Source: Microbacterium ginsengisoli (GTDB lineage Bacteria > Actinomycetota > Actinomycetes > Actinomycetales > Microbacteriaceae). Taken from it: a stretch of 64,000 bases of DNA. Position numbers and translations under genes: made by a program. The stretch is from positions 17,826 to 81,825 of the forward strand of contig NZ_JYIY01000068.1 in NCBI RefSeq assembly GCF_000956535.1, in the 5' to 3' direction. A model generated the notes under the pieces. That model saw nothing but the letters and a program-made list of their open reading frames with translations, was not told the DNA's origin and made no database searches. Shown piece after piece: positions 1 through 8,525 of this stretch; the stretch's first letter is position 1, and each line of letters starts with the position of its first letter.

Positions 1-149
1 GTGGAGAGGGCGCGGTAGACCGTGGCGAGACCGATGCCGGTGTTCTGCTCACGCAGGCGCGCGTGCAGATCCTGTGCGCTGATGAACCCGGGAGCGTCGG
101 ACAGCTCTTCGCGCACGCGATCGCGCTGCCACGTGTTCCGCTGCACCAT
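1..149 (-). CDS. zur: Fur-family metalloregulator, probably Zur (truncated by window edge)
   Basis: Only the first ~49 codons lie in the window; the gene continues past position 1. The visible N-terminus begins MVQRNTWQRDRV and contains the FISAQDLHARL and GIGLATVYRAL segments, which match the winged-helix DNA-binding part of Fur/Zur proteins (the TVYRAL recognition helix is characteristic). It starts 62 bp downstream of the end of znuB on the same strand, so it is probably the last gene of the zinc-uptake operon. The metal-binding C-terminal half is not visible, so Zur rather than Fur rests on the neighbours and on the Zur-type box in front of znuA. The ATG at 149 is the only sensible start seen. 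Confidence 0.8.
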   Translation of the reverse strand, partial: MVQRNTWQRDRVREELSDAPGFISAQDLHARLREQNTGIGLATVYRALS

Positions 150-211
150 GGCGGCGAGTCTACCCACGAGGAACGCGGGGTCAGCCGGGGCATCCGGCTT
201 TCCCGGCGTCC

Positions 212-1072
212 TCAGAGGGCGCGGGTCTGACGCTCCCTCGCCGCGCCGACGATGCGGCAGACGAGGTAGATGAGGAACGAGATGGTCGTGATGTAGGGGC
301 TCACCGGCAGAGTGCCCATCACGGCGAGCAGGATGCCGCCCACCGCCGAGGCCACGCCGAACGCGGCGGCGAGCACCGGCACCGCGAGCGGACCCGTGGC
401 CACCCGCATCGCCGCCGCGGCCGGGGTGACCAGCAGCGCGAGCACGAGCAGCGCGCCGATGATGTGCACCGCGACAGCGACGACGAGGCCCAGCAGCAGC
501 ATGAAGCCGAACGACACCCACGTCGACGGCACACCGCGGGCTGCTGCCGACTGGGGGTCGAGGGAGTCGAAGCGCAGCGGCCGCCACATGAGCAGCAGCG
601 CCACGAGCACGACGGTGCTGATGACGGCGAGGGCCGTCAGCTGCGCCGACTGCACGGACACGATCTGTCCGGTGAGAAGGCTGAAGCGGTTGGCGCTGCG
701 GCCGTTGTAGAGCGACAGGAACAGGATGCCGAGGCCCAAGCCGAACGGCATGAGCACCCCGATGATCGAGTTGCGGTCGCGGGCGCGCACCCCGAGCCAT
801 CCGATCAGGCCCGCGGCGATGAGCGAGCCGATGATCGATCCGGTGACGATGTCGAAGCCGAACAGCAGGGCCGCCGCCGCTCCGGCGAACGAGAGCTCCG
901 AGATGCCGTGCACCGCGAAGGCCATGTCGCGCTGCATGACGAACACACCGATGAGGCCCCCCACGAGGCCGAGGAGCGCTCCCGCCCAGACGGAGTTCTG
1001 CACCAGGGCGAGGATCGCGCCGTACTGCGAGATGCCGCCGAAGAGGGCGTTGCCGATCGCGTCGCCGTTCAT
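212..1072 (-). CDS. znuB: Zinc/manganese ABC transporter permease (ZnuB family)
   Basis: 286 aa, membrane-spanning subunit of a metal ABC importer of the ABC-3 family (ZnuB/MntB type), in the cytoplasmic membrane. The protein is hydrophobic along its length with about eight predicted helices; the stretch HGISELSFAGAAAALLFG near residue 56 matches the family's conserved cytoplasmic loop that contacts the ATPase. The ATG at 1072 overlaps the last codons of znuC by 4 bp (ATGA type), so translation is coupled. Length is normal for the family (about 270-290 aa). Zinc rather than manganese is inferred from the His-rich loop in the binding protein of the same operon and from the Fur/Zur gene next to it. 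Confidence 0.9.
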   Translation of the reverse strand: MNGDAIGNALFGGISQYGAILALVQNSVWAGALLGLVGGLIGVFVMQRDMAFAVHGISELSFAGAAAALLFGFDIVTGSIIGSLIAAGLIGWLGVRARDRNSIIGVLMPFGLGLGILFLSLYNGRSANRFSLLTGQIVSVQSAQLTALAVISTVVLVALLLMWRPLRFDSLDPQSAAARGVPSTWVSFGFMLLLGLVVAVAVHIIGALLVLALLVTPAAAAMRVATGPLAVPVLAAAFGVASAVGGILLAVMGTLPVSPYITTISFLIYLVCRIVGAARERQTRAL

Positions 1073-1884
1073 CCGTGCTCCTCGCCGTGATGGTGAGGGG
1101 ATGCCTCGGCGTCCGGCGCGCCCACGACGACCAGCCGGTCGCCGGCGCGCAGCACAAAGACCGGGGCGCCGTAGAGCTCCGAGAGCACGGCCGAGTCGAG
1201 GACGTCCGCGGGTCGCCCGAGCGTGAAACGACCGCCGGCGAGGTAGAGGATGCGATCGACCGAGTCGAGCACCGGGTTGATGTCGTGAGTGACGAAGAGC
1301 ACCGCGGCATCCTTCTCGCGACGATGCCGGTCGATGAGGGAGACGATCGCCTGCTGGTTGGCGAGATCGAGGCTCGTGAGGGGCTCGTCGCACAGCAGCA
1401 GCTTCGGGTCGTCGGCGAGCGCCTGGCCGACGCGCAGGCGCTGCTGCTCGCCGCCCGACAGGAGTCCCACCGGGCGGTCGGCGAAGGCGGCGGCGCCGAC
1501 CTCGCCGAGCAGCGCGTCGATGCGGGCGCGGTCGCCGCGCCGCGGGATCGGCAGGCCGAAGCGGTGGCCGTCGACGCCGAGTCCGACGAGGTCGCGCGCA
1601 CGCAGCGACGTCTCACGCGGGAGCGGCCGCTGCTGGGGGATGTAGCCGATGCGACGGTTGCCCGGACGCGTCACGCGCCGGCCGAGCGCGGTGACCGATC
1701 CCTCGCTCAGCCGCTCGAGGCCGAGGATCGCGCGCAGCAGTGTGGTCTTCCCGGAACCGCTCGGCCCGAGCACGGCGACGAGCTCGCCGGGGGCGAGCTC
1801 GAGGTCGAGGCCGCTCCACAGCTCTCGGGTGCCGCGGCGGAGCGCGGCACCCGAGATGCGAAGCGGCGAGGGGGCCGGGGTCAC
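1069..1884 (-). CDS. znuC: Zinc/manganese ABC transporter ATPase (ZnuC family)
   Basis: 271 aa ATPase that powers the importer. Walker A GPSGSGKTT at residues 40-48, ABC signature LSGGEQQR near residue 145, Walker B LLLCDEP and the switch histidine in FVTHD are all present. The C-terminus is His-rich (SPHHHGEEHG), as often in metal transporters. I chose the GTG at 1884 because it overlaps the znuA stop as GTGA and gives a normal N-terminus; an in-frame ATG 45 bp upstream would run into znuA and adds a non-conserved extension. Part of the operon znuA-znuC-znuB-zur. Confidence 0.92.
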   Translation of the reverse strand: MTPAPSPLRISGAALRRGTRELWSGLDLELAPGELVAVLGPSGSGKTTLLRAILGLERLSEGSVTALGRRVTRPGNRRIGYIPQQRPLPRETSLRARDLVGLGVDGHRFGLPIPRRGDRARIDALLGEVGAAAFADRPVGLLSGGEQQRLRVGQALADDPKLLLCDEPLTSLDLANQQAIVSLIDRHRREKDAAVLFVTHDINPVLDSVDRILYLAGGRFTLGRPADVLDSAVLSELYGAPVFVLRAGDRLVVVGAPDAEASPHHHGEEHG

Positions 1885-2846
1885 TTGCCCAGCGCGTCGG
1901 CCAGCTGGGTCACGTTCTGCTGCATCCACTGTGCATAAGTCTGGCCTGCCGGGAGGATCTCGGAGAACTTCAGCACGGGGACGTTCGCGGCCTTCGCCGC
2001 GTCCTCGACCTGGGTCGTCTCTGCTCCGGCGGCCTGCGCGTTGACGATGACGACCTTCGCGCTGCCGTCGGAGATGAGGGCGAGCGCCTGCAGCAGGGTC
2101 GCCGGCGGGACATCCTGGCCGCCCTCGACGGCCTCACTGAACGCGACCGGAGTGACGTTGTCCAAGCCGGCGGTGTCGGTGAGGTAGAGCGGCAGGGGCT
2201 CGGTGACGAACACTCCCGCCCCCGCGTGAGCGGCGGCAATGGTGGCGATGCTCTGCTCGATCGTGTCCATCTGGGTGCCGAACGCCTGCGCGTTCGCGGT
2301 GAACGTCGCCGCCTGGGAAGGGTCGAGCGCGCCGAGCTCGGTCGCGATCTTGGCGGCGACCGTCTTCATGACGGCGGGGTCGTAGAAGACGTGCTCGTTG
2401 AAGCCCTCGAGGTGGTCGTGGGCGTGATCGGCGTCGTCCTTGTGCTCGGCGGTGTTGCCGTCGGCCGGGTACTCGGGCGAGAGGGTCGCGGCGGTGATCA
2501 TCGGCGCCGTGGAGCCGGTGGCCTGCACGAGCTGGTCGAGGAAGGGGTCGTAGCCGCCGCCGTTCTCGATGAGCAGCTGCGCGTTCTTCACGGTGAGCTG
2601 GTCGGCGGCGCTCGCCTCGAAGTCGTGCGGGTCCTGCGACTCGTTGGCGATGATCGAGGTCACCTGCACGGCCGACCCGCCGACGGTCTGCGCGATGTCG
2701 CCGTAGACGTTCGTCGAGGCGACGACCTGGATGGTGCCGCCCGACGACGACGGTGAGGATGCCGCCGCCCCCGTGCAGCCCGACAATGTCAGGGCTACCG
2801 CGGCGGCGAGCAGGGGCAGGGCGAGGAGGGTCCGGGGGGATCGCAT
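1881..2846 (-). CDS. znuA: Zinc/manganese-binding lipoprotein of ABC importer (ZnuA-like)
   Basis: 321 aa extracytoplasmic solute-binding protein of the cluster A-I metal family (TroA/ZnuA). It starts with a lipoprotein signal (MRSPRTLL...LTLSGC, lipobox LSGC with Cys near residue 24), followed by IQVVASTNVYGDIA typical of the mature N-terminus. Candidate metal ligands are the histidine of SQDPHDFE, the one of NEHVFYD, and the acidic/His loop HKDDADHAHDHLEG, which is the zinc-specific flexible loop type. The first gene of the operon; its promoter carries a Zur/Fur-type box 20 bp upstream of the ATG. Zinc specificity is inferred, not proven. Confidence 0.9.
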   Translation of the reverse strand: MRSPRTLLALPLLAAAVALTLSGCTGAAASSPSSSGGTIQVVASTNVYGDIAQTVGGSAVQVTSIIANESQDPHDFEASAADQLTVKNAQLLIENGGGYDPFLDQLVQATGSTAPMITAATLSPEYPADGNTAEHKDDADHAHDHLEGFNEHVFYDPAVMKTVAAKIATELGALDPSQAATFTANAQAFGTQMDTIEQSIATIAAAHAGAGVFVTEPLPLYLTDTAGLDNVTPVAFSEAVEGGQDVPPATLLQALALISDGSAKVVIVNAQAAGAETTQVEDAAKAANVPVLKFSEILPAGQTYAQWMQQNVTQLADALGK

Positions 2847-2865
2847 GCGGACAGCTTATGCTTAG

Positions 2866-2880
2866 TGATAATCGTTCTCA
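2866..2880. promoter_or_regulatory. Zur/Fur-type operator upstream of znuA
   Basis: TGATAATCGTTCTCA is a near-palindrome of the TGATAAT-N-ATTATCA class bound by Fur-family repressors. It lies 20-34 bp upstream of the znuA ATG and overlaps where the promoter would be (TTGAGA and TAAGCT read on the minus strand). Zinc-dependent repression of the operon by the downstream regulator is inferred. Confidence 0.75.
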
Positions 2881-2965
2881 AAATCGCGTCGCGGGGGACG
2901 TCGAGGAGAGGTTTGCTGCGTCAGAGCGGGGCCGACCGCACGGGCCGATCCACGGCCGCACGGCC

Positions 2966-4330
2966 TCACCGCACGCCACGCTCCCATGCCTGCGACGCCA
3001 TCTGCACGGCATCCCATGGCGACCCCAGCGGGGGCGTGTACGAGAGGTCGAGCGCGCTCATCTCCGCCACTGTCATTCTGTGGTGAATCGCCGTGGCGAA
3101 CGTGTCCACCCGCTTCGACACCTCGGCCGAGCGACGACCGACGAGCTGGGCACCGAGCAGGCGACCATCGCGCTCATCGCCGGTCACCCGGAAGTCGATC
3201 GTCGTCGCGCCCGGGTAGTAGCGCTTGTGATCGTCGGCGCTGCTCGCGGCGGTGCGCGGCGAGAACCCCGCGGTGGCGGCATCCTGATCTCGCAGTCCGG
3301 TGCGCGCGGCGACCACGTCGAACACCTTCACCACCTGCGTGCCGACGCTTCCGGCGAAGGTCGCCGTTCCGCCGATCGCGTTCTCCCCTGCGACCCGACC
3401 CTGCTTATGAGCGGTGGTTCCGAGCGGCAGGTAGGTTTCACCGAGCAGGCGATGATGTGTGACCACACCGTCCCCCGCCGCCCAGACGTGCGGAATCCCC
3501 GTTCGCATCGTGGGGTCGACGACGGTGGCGCCACCCGGGCCCACCGGCACGCCGATCGCACTCAGCAACGCCGTGTTCGGCGCAACCCCGACCACCACCA
3601 GCACGATGTCGGCGGTGAACCGCACCTCGTTTCCCTCACGGTTCGCGATCACGACGATGCCTGCGCTCTCCCGCACGAGCGAGGCGACGCGCACGCCGGT
3701 CTCCACACGCACTCCGTGGTCGACGAGCTCCTCATGGACGATCGCTCCGAGCTGCGGGTCGAACGTGGAGAGGACCTCGGGGCCGCGCTGAAGCTGGGTG
3801 ACCGCAAGCCCTCGAACGGTCAGCGCCTCCGCCATCTCGAGTCCGACGTAGCCTGCGCCGATGATGATCGCCGTCCGCGGACGCCGCTCATCGAGATCCC
3901 GCTCGAGGGCGAACGTGTCGCCCATCGAGTGGAGCACGTGCACTCCGTCGGCCGGTCCGAGTGTGTCGAGTCCCGATATTCCCGCGCGCGCCGGCGACGC
4001 CCCCACCCCCACGACAAGCTCGTCGTAGGAGACGTCGTCGCTCACCCCGCCCGCCTCGACCGTGAGCGTGCGTCGCTCCGGATCGATGGCGGTCACGAAT
4101 GTCTCGAGCCGCAGCGCCATGCCGGTGGCCTCGAGTTCTGCCGCCGTGCGGTGCGCCAGCGTCTGCCAGGGCTGGACCTCGCGGGAGAAGTAGTACGGGA
4201 TGCCGCAGATCGAGAAGTTGGGGAAGGCATCGGCGGCGATCACCGTGACGTCCACAGACGGATCGAGTTCGCGGGCACGGAGTGCTGCCGAGATGCCGGC
4301 ATCACTCCCTCCGATCGCGACGAGATGCAT
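2966..4330 (-). CDS. FAD/NAD(P)-dependent CoA-disulfide-reductase-like oxidoreductase of ars module
   Basis: 454 aa flavoprotein of the pyridine nucleotide-disulfide reductase superfamily, CoADR/NADH-oxidase/persulfide-reductase branch. FAD motif GGSDAG at residues 7-12, the single active-site cysteine in SICGIPYYFS (C42, equal to C43 of CoA-disulfide reductases), NAD motif IIIGAGYVGLEMAEAL near residue 155, second FAD motif VWAAGDG, and a C-terminal dimerisation domain ending in HHRMTV. It follows the aquaporin gene by 12 bp on the same strand, so it belongs to the arsenic module. Such flavoproteins are frequent in actinobacterial ars clusters; the substrate is not known, and a low-molecular-weight disulfide or persulfide is only inferred. 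Confidence 0.8.
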   Translation of the reverse strand: MHLVAIGGSDAGISAALRARELDPSVDVTVIAADAFPNFSICGIPYYFSREVQPWQTLAHRTAAELEATGMALRLETFVTAIDPERRTLTVEAGGVSDDVSYDELVVGVGASPARAGISGLDTLGPADGVHVLHSMGDTFALERDLDERRPRTAIIIGAGYVGLEMAEALTVRGLAVTQLQRGPEVLSTFDPQLGAIVHEELVDHGVRVETGVRVASLVRESAGIVVIANREGNEVRFTADIVLVVVGVAPNTALLSAIGVPVGPGGATVVDPTMRTGIPHVWAAGDGVVTHHRLLGETYLPLGTTAHKQGRVAGENAIGGTATFAGSVGTQVVKVFDVVAARTGLRDQDAATAGFSPRTAASSADDHKRYYPGATTIDFRVTGDERDGRLLGAQLVGRRSAEVSKRVDTFATAIHHRMTVAEMSALDLSYTPPLGSPWDAVQMASQAWERGVR

Positions 4331-4342
4331 GCGAGGGTCCTT

Positions 4343-5071
4343 TCACGAGTCCGTGGGCGCGGGGCTGTCCGCAGTGGAGGGACGGGGGACGAGCAGGATG
4401 ACGGCGCCGACCCCGACGACTCCCCCGACGACCTGGGCGATCACGAACGGCGTGACGGAGGCGGGCGAGATGCCCGCGAAGGTGTCGGTGAACATGCGGG
4501 CGACGGTGACGGCAGGATTCGCGAAGGACGTCGAGCTCGTGAACCAGTACGCGGCGCCGATGTAGGCGGCCACGGCCGGCGCCGCCCAATGCCCGCGCCC
4601 TGTCCGCTGCAGCACGAACACGACGATCACGAGTCCGGCCGTGGCGACGACCTCCGCGATCAGATGCGCCGGCGTCGCACGATCCTGGCTCGAGAGCCGT
4701 GGCGGAAGGGCGAACATCACCGACGCGAGCAGCGCCCCGAGTACGCCCCCCACGAACTGTGCGGCGAGATAGCCGGCGATCCGGGCCACGCGTGCCCGGG
4801 CTGGTCGCCGCGCAAGGAGGTCGTCGGCGACGGTCACGACGGGGTTGAAGTGCGCGCCCGACAGCGGGCCGAAGACGGCGATCAGCACGCCGAGGCCGAG
4901 AGTGGTCGCCACGCTGTTCTGAAGGAGCTGCAACCCGGTCTGCCCGGGCGACAACGACTGAGCGGCGATGCCGGAGCCGATCACGATCGCCACGAGCAGT
5001 GCGGTTCCGAGCGTCTCGGCGAGAAGCGCGGGCAGTGCGGGGCGTGCTTCGGTGGCTGTATCGACGGTCAC
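4343..5071 (-). CDS. MIP-family aquaporin/aquaglyceroporin of ars module (AqpS-like)
   Basis: 242 aa channel protein of the major intrinsic protein family with six hydrophobic segments. The two half-helix motifs are visible as NPV (SGAHFNPVVTV) and NPA (SFANPAVTV). In arsenic operons such channels let arsenite, formed by ArsC, leave the cell down its gradient in place of an ArsB or Acr3 pump; no arsenite pump gene is seen in this module, which fits that role. First gene of the leftward ars transcript, divergent from the ArsR-ArsC fusion, with the shared operator between them. Transport of arsenite is inferred from context. Confidence 0.85.
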   Translation of the reverse strand: MTVDTATEARPALPALLAETLGTALLVAIVIGSGIAAQSLSPGQTGLQLLQNSVATTLGLGVLIAVFGPLSGAHFNPVVTVADDLLARRPARARVARIAGYLAAQFVGGVLGALLASVMFALPPRLSSQDRATPAHLIAEVVATAGLVIVVFVLQRTGRGHWAAPAVAAYIGAAYWFTSSTSFANPAVTVARMFTDTFAGISPASVTPFVIAQVVGGVVGVGAVILLVPRPSTADSPAPTDS

Positions 5072-5081
5072 GCCGATGATC

Positions 5082-5108
5082 TTGACGGAGACCGGCCCCC
5101 TCCGTCAA
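5082..5108. promoter_or_regulatory. ArsR-type operator and overlapping promoter
   Basis: A perfect 9-bp inverted repeat, TTGACGGAG at 5082-5090 and CTCCGTCAA at 5100-5108, lies between the divergent ars genes. Its left arm holds a -35-like TTGACG, and a -10-like CAATAT follows at 5106-5111 with an 18-bp spacer. The transcript start would fall about at the ATG at 5119, so the rightward mRNA is probably leaderless. Binding by the ArsR domain of the downstream fusion is inferred. Confidence 0.75.
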
Positions 5109-5118
5109 TATTGCCTCA

Positions 5119-5790
5119 ATGAACGTTGAGCAACTGGATGTCACGCTGCGTGCTGCTCGTCACGCGGCCCTCGGCGAACCTGCGCGCTTGCGCATCGTCG
5201 ACCTTCTCACGCTCGGTGACATGTCTCCCGGAGAGATCGGGATCACCCTGGGCCTGCCGACCAACCTCGTCGCGCACCACCTGAACGTGCTGGAGTCGGT
5301 GGGAATCGTGCACCGCGCCAAATCGGAGGGCGACCGTCGGCGTAGCTACGTGCGTCTCTCCGAACACAGCCTCGGCGGCCTGTCGCCCCGGTTCGTCGAG
5401 CATGCGGGGCGTGTCGTGTTCGTCTGCTCAGCGAACAGCGCGCGTTCGCAGCTCGCCGCCGCCCTGTGGAGGATGCACAGCCCGATCCCGGCGCTCTCCG
5501 GAGGCACGCGTCCGGCCGGCGCGATCGCCGACGGCGCGGTCGCAGCCGCTGAGCGGCACGCATTCACTCTCCCGAATGTCACGCCCCGTCACGTATCCGA
5601 AGTGTTGACCTCGGACGACTTCGTCGTCACGGTGTGCGACAGCGCACACGAAGAGCTCGCGGGCCGTGACCGGCTGCATTGGTCGATCCCCGACCCGGTG
5701 CCGCGCGAGACCGATGCCGCATTCGACGGCGCTGTGGACGAGCTCGAGCGACGCATCGTCGACCTCGCGTCTCGCCTCACCGCTTCCTGA
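5119..5790 (+). CDS. ArsR-ArsC fusion: winged-helix repressor joined to LMW-phosphatase-type arsenate reductase domain
   Basis: 223 aa. Residues 1-90 are an ArsR/SmtB winged helix (MSPGEIGITLGLPTNLVAHHLNVL is the recognition region); residues 98-223 are a low-molecular-weight phosphatase/arsenate reductase domain with the P-loop CSANSARS (C103, R109) and the later acid in SIPDPVP. The first 95 residues contain no cysteine, so the usual Cys-type arsenite site of ArsR is absent; only C103 and C173 of the second domain could bind As(III). Divergent from the aquaporin gene, with a 9-bp inverted repeat at -37 to -11 from its ATG. No Shine-Dalgarno is seen and the promoter spacing implies a leaderless message. 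Fusions of this type are known in actinobacteria. Confidence 0.87.
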   Translation: MNVEQLDVTLRAARHAALGEPARLRIVDLLTLGDMSPGEIGITLGLPTNLVAHHLNVLESVGIVHRAKSEGDRRRSYVRLSEHSLGGLSPRFVEHAGRVVFVCSANSARSQLAAALWRMHSPIPALSGGTRPAGAIADGAVAAAERHAFTLPNVTPRHVSEVLTSDDFVVTVCDSAHEELAGRDRLHWSIPDPVPRETDAAFDGAVDELERRIVDLASRLTAS

Positions 5791-5810
5791 CCCCGACCCA
5801 AGGAACCGAC

Positions 5811-6206
5811 GTGACCCCTCGCCCGACAGTCCTCTTCCTCTGCCAGCACAACGCCGGCCGCTCGCAGCTCGGCGCGGGGTTGCTCGAGCACCTCGGCGGC
5901 GACCACTACACGGCGGCATCGGCGGGTCTCTCCCCCGCCGAGGCTCCGAATCCCGCCATCGTGACGACGTTGCGTGAGCTCGGCGTCGACATCAGTGAGC
6001 GCGTTCCGCGCCGCGTGACCGGCGACGACCTCGATCACGCTGAGGTCGTCGTCCTCATGAAACCTGGTCTGACGCTACCGGCGACGCCGCGCGGGCGCGT
6101 GGTCGAATGGTCGTTCCCGGACCCTGAGGCGTGGGACGCAGAGAGTGTTCGCCCCCTGCGGGATGCCGTCGCCGCCGCGATCACGGCGGAATTCCTGCTC
6201 GACTGA
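5811..6206 (+). CDS. arsC: Arsenate reductase, LMW-phosphatase fold, single-cysteine type
   Basis: 131 aa. Begins with a GTG at 5811 preceded by AAGGA. The P-loop CQHNAGRSQ gives nucleophile C11 and R17; the catalytic Asp is in SFPDPEAWD. C11 is the only cysteine in the protein, so the three-cysteine thioredoxin-coupled relay of S. aureus ArsC cannot operate; the mycothiol/mycoredoxin-coupled mechanism described for Corynebacterium ArsC1/ArsC2 fits. It lies 20 bp behind the ArsR-ArsC fusion and is surely cotranscribed. Role: reduction of arsenate to arsenite, which then leaves through the aquaporin. Confidence 0.88.
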   Translation: MTPRPTVLFLCQHNAGRSQLGAGLLEHLGGDHYTAASAGLSPAEAPNPAIVTTLRELGVDISERVPRRVTGDDLDHAEVVVLMKPGLTLPATPRGRVVEWSFPDPEAWDAESVRPLRDAVAAAITAEFLLD

Positions 6207-6209
6207 CGG

Positions 6210-7517
6210 CTACTCGACCAGCAGCGCGGGCTCCTCGAGCACGGCGGCGACGTCGGCGATGAACCGGCTCATGCCGTCCCCGTCGATCACGCGGTGGTCG
6301 AACGACCCGGCGACGGTGGTCACCCAGCGGGGGCGCACCTCGCCGTCGACGACCCACGGCTTCTGCCGGATCGTGCCGAGCGCGACGATGCCGGACTCGC
6401 CCGGATTGATGATCGGGGTGCCGGCGTCCATCCCGAACACGCCGATGTTCGTGATCGTGATGGTGCCGCCCTGCTGGTCGGCCGGTGCGGTACGACCCTC
6501 ACGGGCGGTGAGCGTGAGCTTCTCGAGCGCGCGGGCGAGATCGCGCATGCTGAGGTCCTGCGCGTCCTTGATGTTCGGCACGAGGAGGCCCCGCGGAGTC
6601 GCCGCGGCGATGCCGAGGTTCACGTAGTGGCGCACCGAGATCTGGGCGCCGTCGTCGCCCTCGACCCACGCGGCGTTCACCATCGGCGTGCGGCGCACCG
6701 CCCAGATCACCGCGCGCGCCATGATCAGCAGCGGCGAGACCTTGATGTCGGCGAAGTCGGGCGAGGCCTTCAGGCGCTTGACGAGCTCCATCGTGCGGGT
6801 GGCGTCGACATCCGTCCACACCGACACGTGCGGCGCCGAGTAGGCGCTCGACGTCATCGCACTCGCGGTCGCCTTGCGCACGCCGCGCACGGGGATCGAC
6901 TCGACGCGCACGTCGTCGACCTCGGATACCGCGGCCGCGACGGCGATCGTCTCCTCGCGCACCTCCGGCCACTCCGGCGTCTCGATGTTGCGGAACACGC
7001 TCGCCTGCGAGGCATGGGCGACGACGTCCTCACGGGTGACCTCGCCCGCCGGGCCGCTCGGCACGACCGAGGCGAGGTCGACACCGAGGTCACGCGCGAG
7101 CTTGCGGATCGGGGGCTTCGCGACCACACCGACCGATGCGGCGACGGGCTTCTCGGCGGGCTTGCGCCGACGCGAGTGCACCTGCTCCGCCGAGCCGTAG
7201 CCGACGAGCACCGACCCGGAGCCCTCGCCCGCATCGGCGGCCGGCGCGGCGGGTGACGCGGGGGCCGCGGCATCCTGCCCGCCCGAGATCGTGATGATCG
7301 CCGCGCCGACGTCGACGGTCGCACCCTCGGCCACGAGCAGCTCGCCGACGGTGCCCGCGAAGGGCGACGGCAGCTCGACGAGCGACTTGGCCGTCTCGAT
7401 CTCCACGAGCACGTCGTTGACGTCGACGGTATCGCCGGGGGCCACGCGCCACGAGACGATCTCGGCCTCGGTGAGGCCTTCGCCGACGTCCGGGAGGTGG
7501 AAGGTCTGGTCGCTCAT
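6210..7517 (-). CDS. bkdC: Dihydrolipoamide acyltransferase (E2) of branched-chain 2-oxoacid dehydrogenase
   Basis: 435 aa. Domain order: lipoyl domain residues 1-80 with the lipoylated lysine in [11 protein letters not shown] (K44), a linker rich in Ala/Pro/Gly, a peripheral-subunit-binding domain ([14 protein letters not shown]...), then the catalytic acyltransferase domain ending with the active-site motif [11 protein letters not shown]. It transfers the acyl group from E1 to CoA. Last gene of the E1-alpha/E1-beta/E2 set; 24 bp separate it from E1-beta. No E3 (dihydrolipoamide dehydrogenase) is visible nearby. The branched-chain rather than pyruvate assignment rests on the separate alpha and beta E1 subunits and on frequency in Microbacteriaceae, which make anteiso/iso fatty acids; pyruvate or acetoin substrates cannot be excluded. 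Confidence 0.85.
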   Translation of the reverse strand: MSDQTFHLPDVGEGLTEAEIVSWRVAPGDTVDVNDVLVEIETAKSLVELPSPFAGTVGELLVAEGATVDVGAAIITISGGQDAAAPASPAAPAADAGEGSGSVLVGYGSAEQVHSRRRKPAEKPVAASVGVVAKPPIRKLARDLGVDLASVVPSGPAGEVTREDVVAHASQASVFRNIETPEWPEVREETIAVAAAVSEVDDVRVESIPVRGVRKATASAMTSSAYSAPHVSVWTDVDATRTMELVKRLKASPDFADIKVSPLLIMARAVIWAVRRTPMVNAAWVEGDDGAQISVRHYVNLGIAAATPRGLLVPNIKDAQDLSMRDLARALEKLTLTAREGRTAPADQQGGTITITNIGVFGMDAGTPIINPGESGIVALGTIRQKPWVVDGEVRPRWVTTVAGSFDHRVIDGDGMSRFIADVAAVLEEPALLVE

Positions 7518-7541
7518 CCGGGTTCCTTTCGCGGTGCGGTC

Positions 7542-8525
7542 TCAGTAGGCGAGGCTGCGGTCGACGGCCTCGAGGATGCGGTCGGGGTCGGGCAGGTACA
7601 CGCCCTCGAGCTTCGCGGGCGGGAAGGGGGTGTCGAAGCCCGACACCCGGATCACCGGCGCCTCCAGCGCGTAGAACGCCTTCTCCGCGACGGTGGCGGC
7701 CACCTCGCTTCCGACGCTCACGAAGCCGGGGGCCTCCTGCGCGTAGACCATGCGACCGGTGCGGCGCACGGATTCGAGCACGGGTCCGTAGTCGATCGGC
7801 GACAGCGACCGCACGTCGACGACCTCGCAGCTCGTGCCCTCGCTCTCAGCGAGCGCCGCGGCCTGCAGCAGCACCGAGACCATGGCGCCGTGACCGACAA
7901 GGGTGACGTCTGTGCCGCGGCGCACGATGCGCGACGCGTGCAGCGGCAGAGCGGATGCCTCGAGGTCGACCTCGCCCTTGTGCCAGTAGCGGCTCTTCGG
8001 CTCGAGGAAGATGACCGGGTCGTTGGAGGCGATGGCCTCCTGGATCATCCAGTACGCGTCGTTCGCGGTCGACGGGCTCACGACCCGCAGACCCGGCGTG
8101 TGCGTGAAGTAGGTCTCCGGGCTCTCCTGATGGTGCTCGACCGCGCCGATGTGGCCGCCGTAGGGGATGCGGATCACGATCGGCATCGAGAGCACGCCCT
8201 CGTGGCGGTTGGTCATCTTGGCGAGCTGCGACGTGATCTGGTCGAACGCGGGGAACACGAACCCGTCGAACTGGATCTCGCACACGGGCCGGAAGCCGGC
8301 CATGGCGAGGCCGATCGCGGTGCCAAGGATGCCGGACTCGGCCAGCGGCGTGTCGATCACCCGGCGGTCGCCGAACTCGGCCTGCAGGCCCTCGGTCACC
8401 CGGAACACTCCGCCGAGCGGTCCGATGTCCTCACCCATCAGCAGTACCCGCGGGTCATCCGCGAGGGCCTTGCGCAGGCCCGCGTTCAGCGCCTTGCCGA
8501 ACGGCAGCGTGGTCGTGTCGCTCAT
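7542..8525 (-). CDS. bkdB: 2-oxoacid dehydrogenase E1 component, beta subunit
   Basis: 327 aa, transketolase-like pyrimidine-binding and C-terminal domains. Conserved segments include LMGEDIGPLGGVFRVTEGL at the N-terminus, DTPLAESGILGTAIGLAMAGFRPV, GGHIGAVEHHQESPETYFTHTPGLRVVSPS and the C-terminal RVSGFDTPFPP, all characteristic of E1-beta of branched-chain/pyruvate complexes. Together with the alpha subunit it forms the thiamine-diphosphate heterotetramer. The ATG overlaps the stop of E1-alpha by 4 bp. Normal family length. Confidence 0.9.
   Translation of the reverse strand: MSDTTTLPFGKALNAGLRKALADDPRVLLMGEDIGPLGGVFRVTEGLQAEFGDRRVIDTPLAESGILGTAIGLAMAGFRPVCEIQFDGFVFPAFDQITSQLAKMTNRHEGVLSMPIVIRIPYGGHIGAVEHHQESPETYFTHTPGLRVVSPSTANDAYWMIQEAIASNDPVIFLEPKSRYWHKGEVDLEASALPLHASRIVRRGTDVTLVGHGAMVSVLLQAAALAESEGTSCEVVDVRSLSPIDYGPVLESVRRTGRMVYAQEAPGFVSVGSEVAATVAEKAFYALEAPVIRVSGFDTPFPPAKLEGVYLPDPDRILEAVDRSLAY

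Noticed and set aside
2753..5122. Long plus-strand frame opposite the ars flavoprotein and aquaporin genes
   Set aside because: Antisense shadow: Arg/His-rich, no domain, while the minus-strand genes show complete family motifs.
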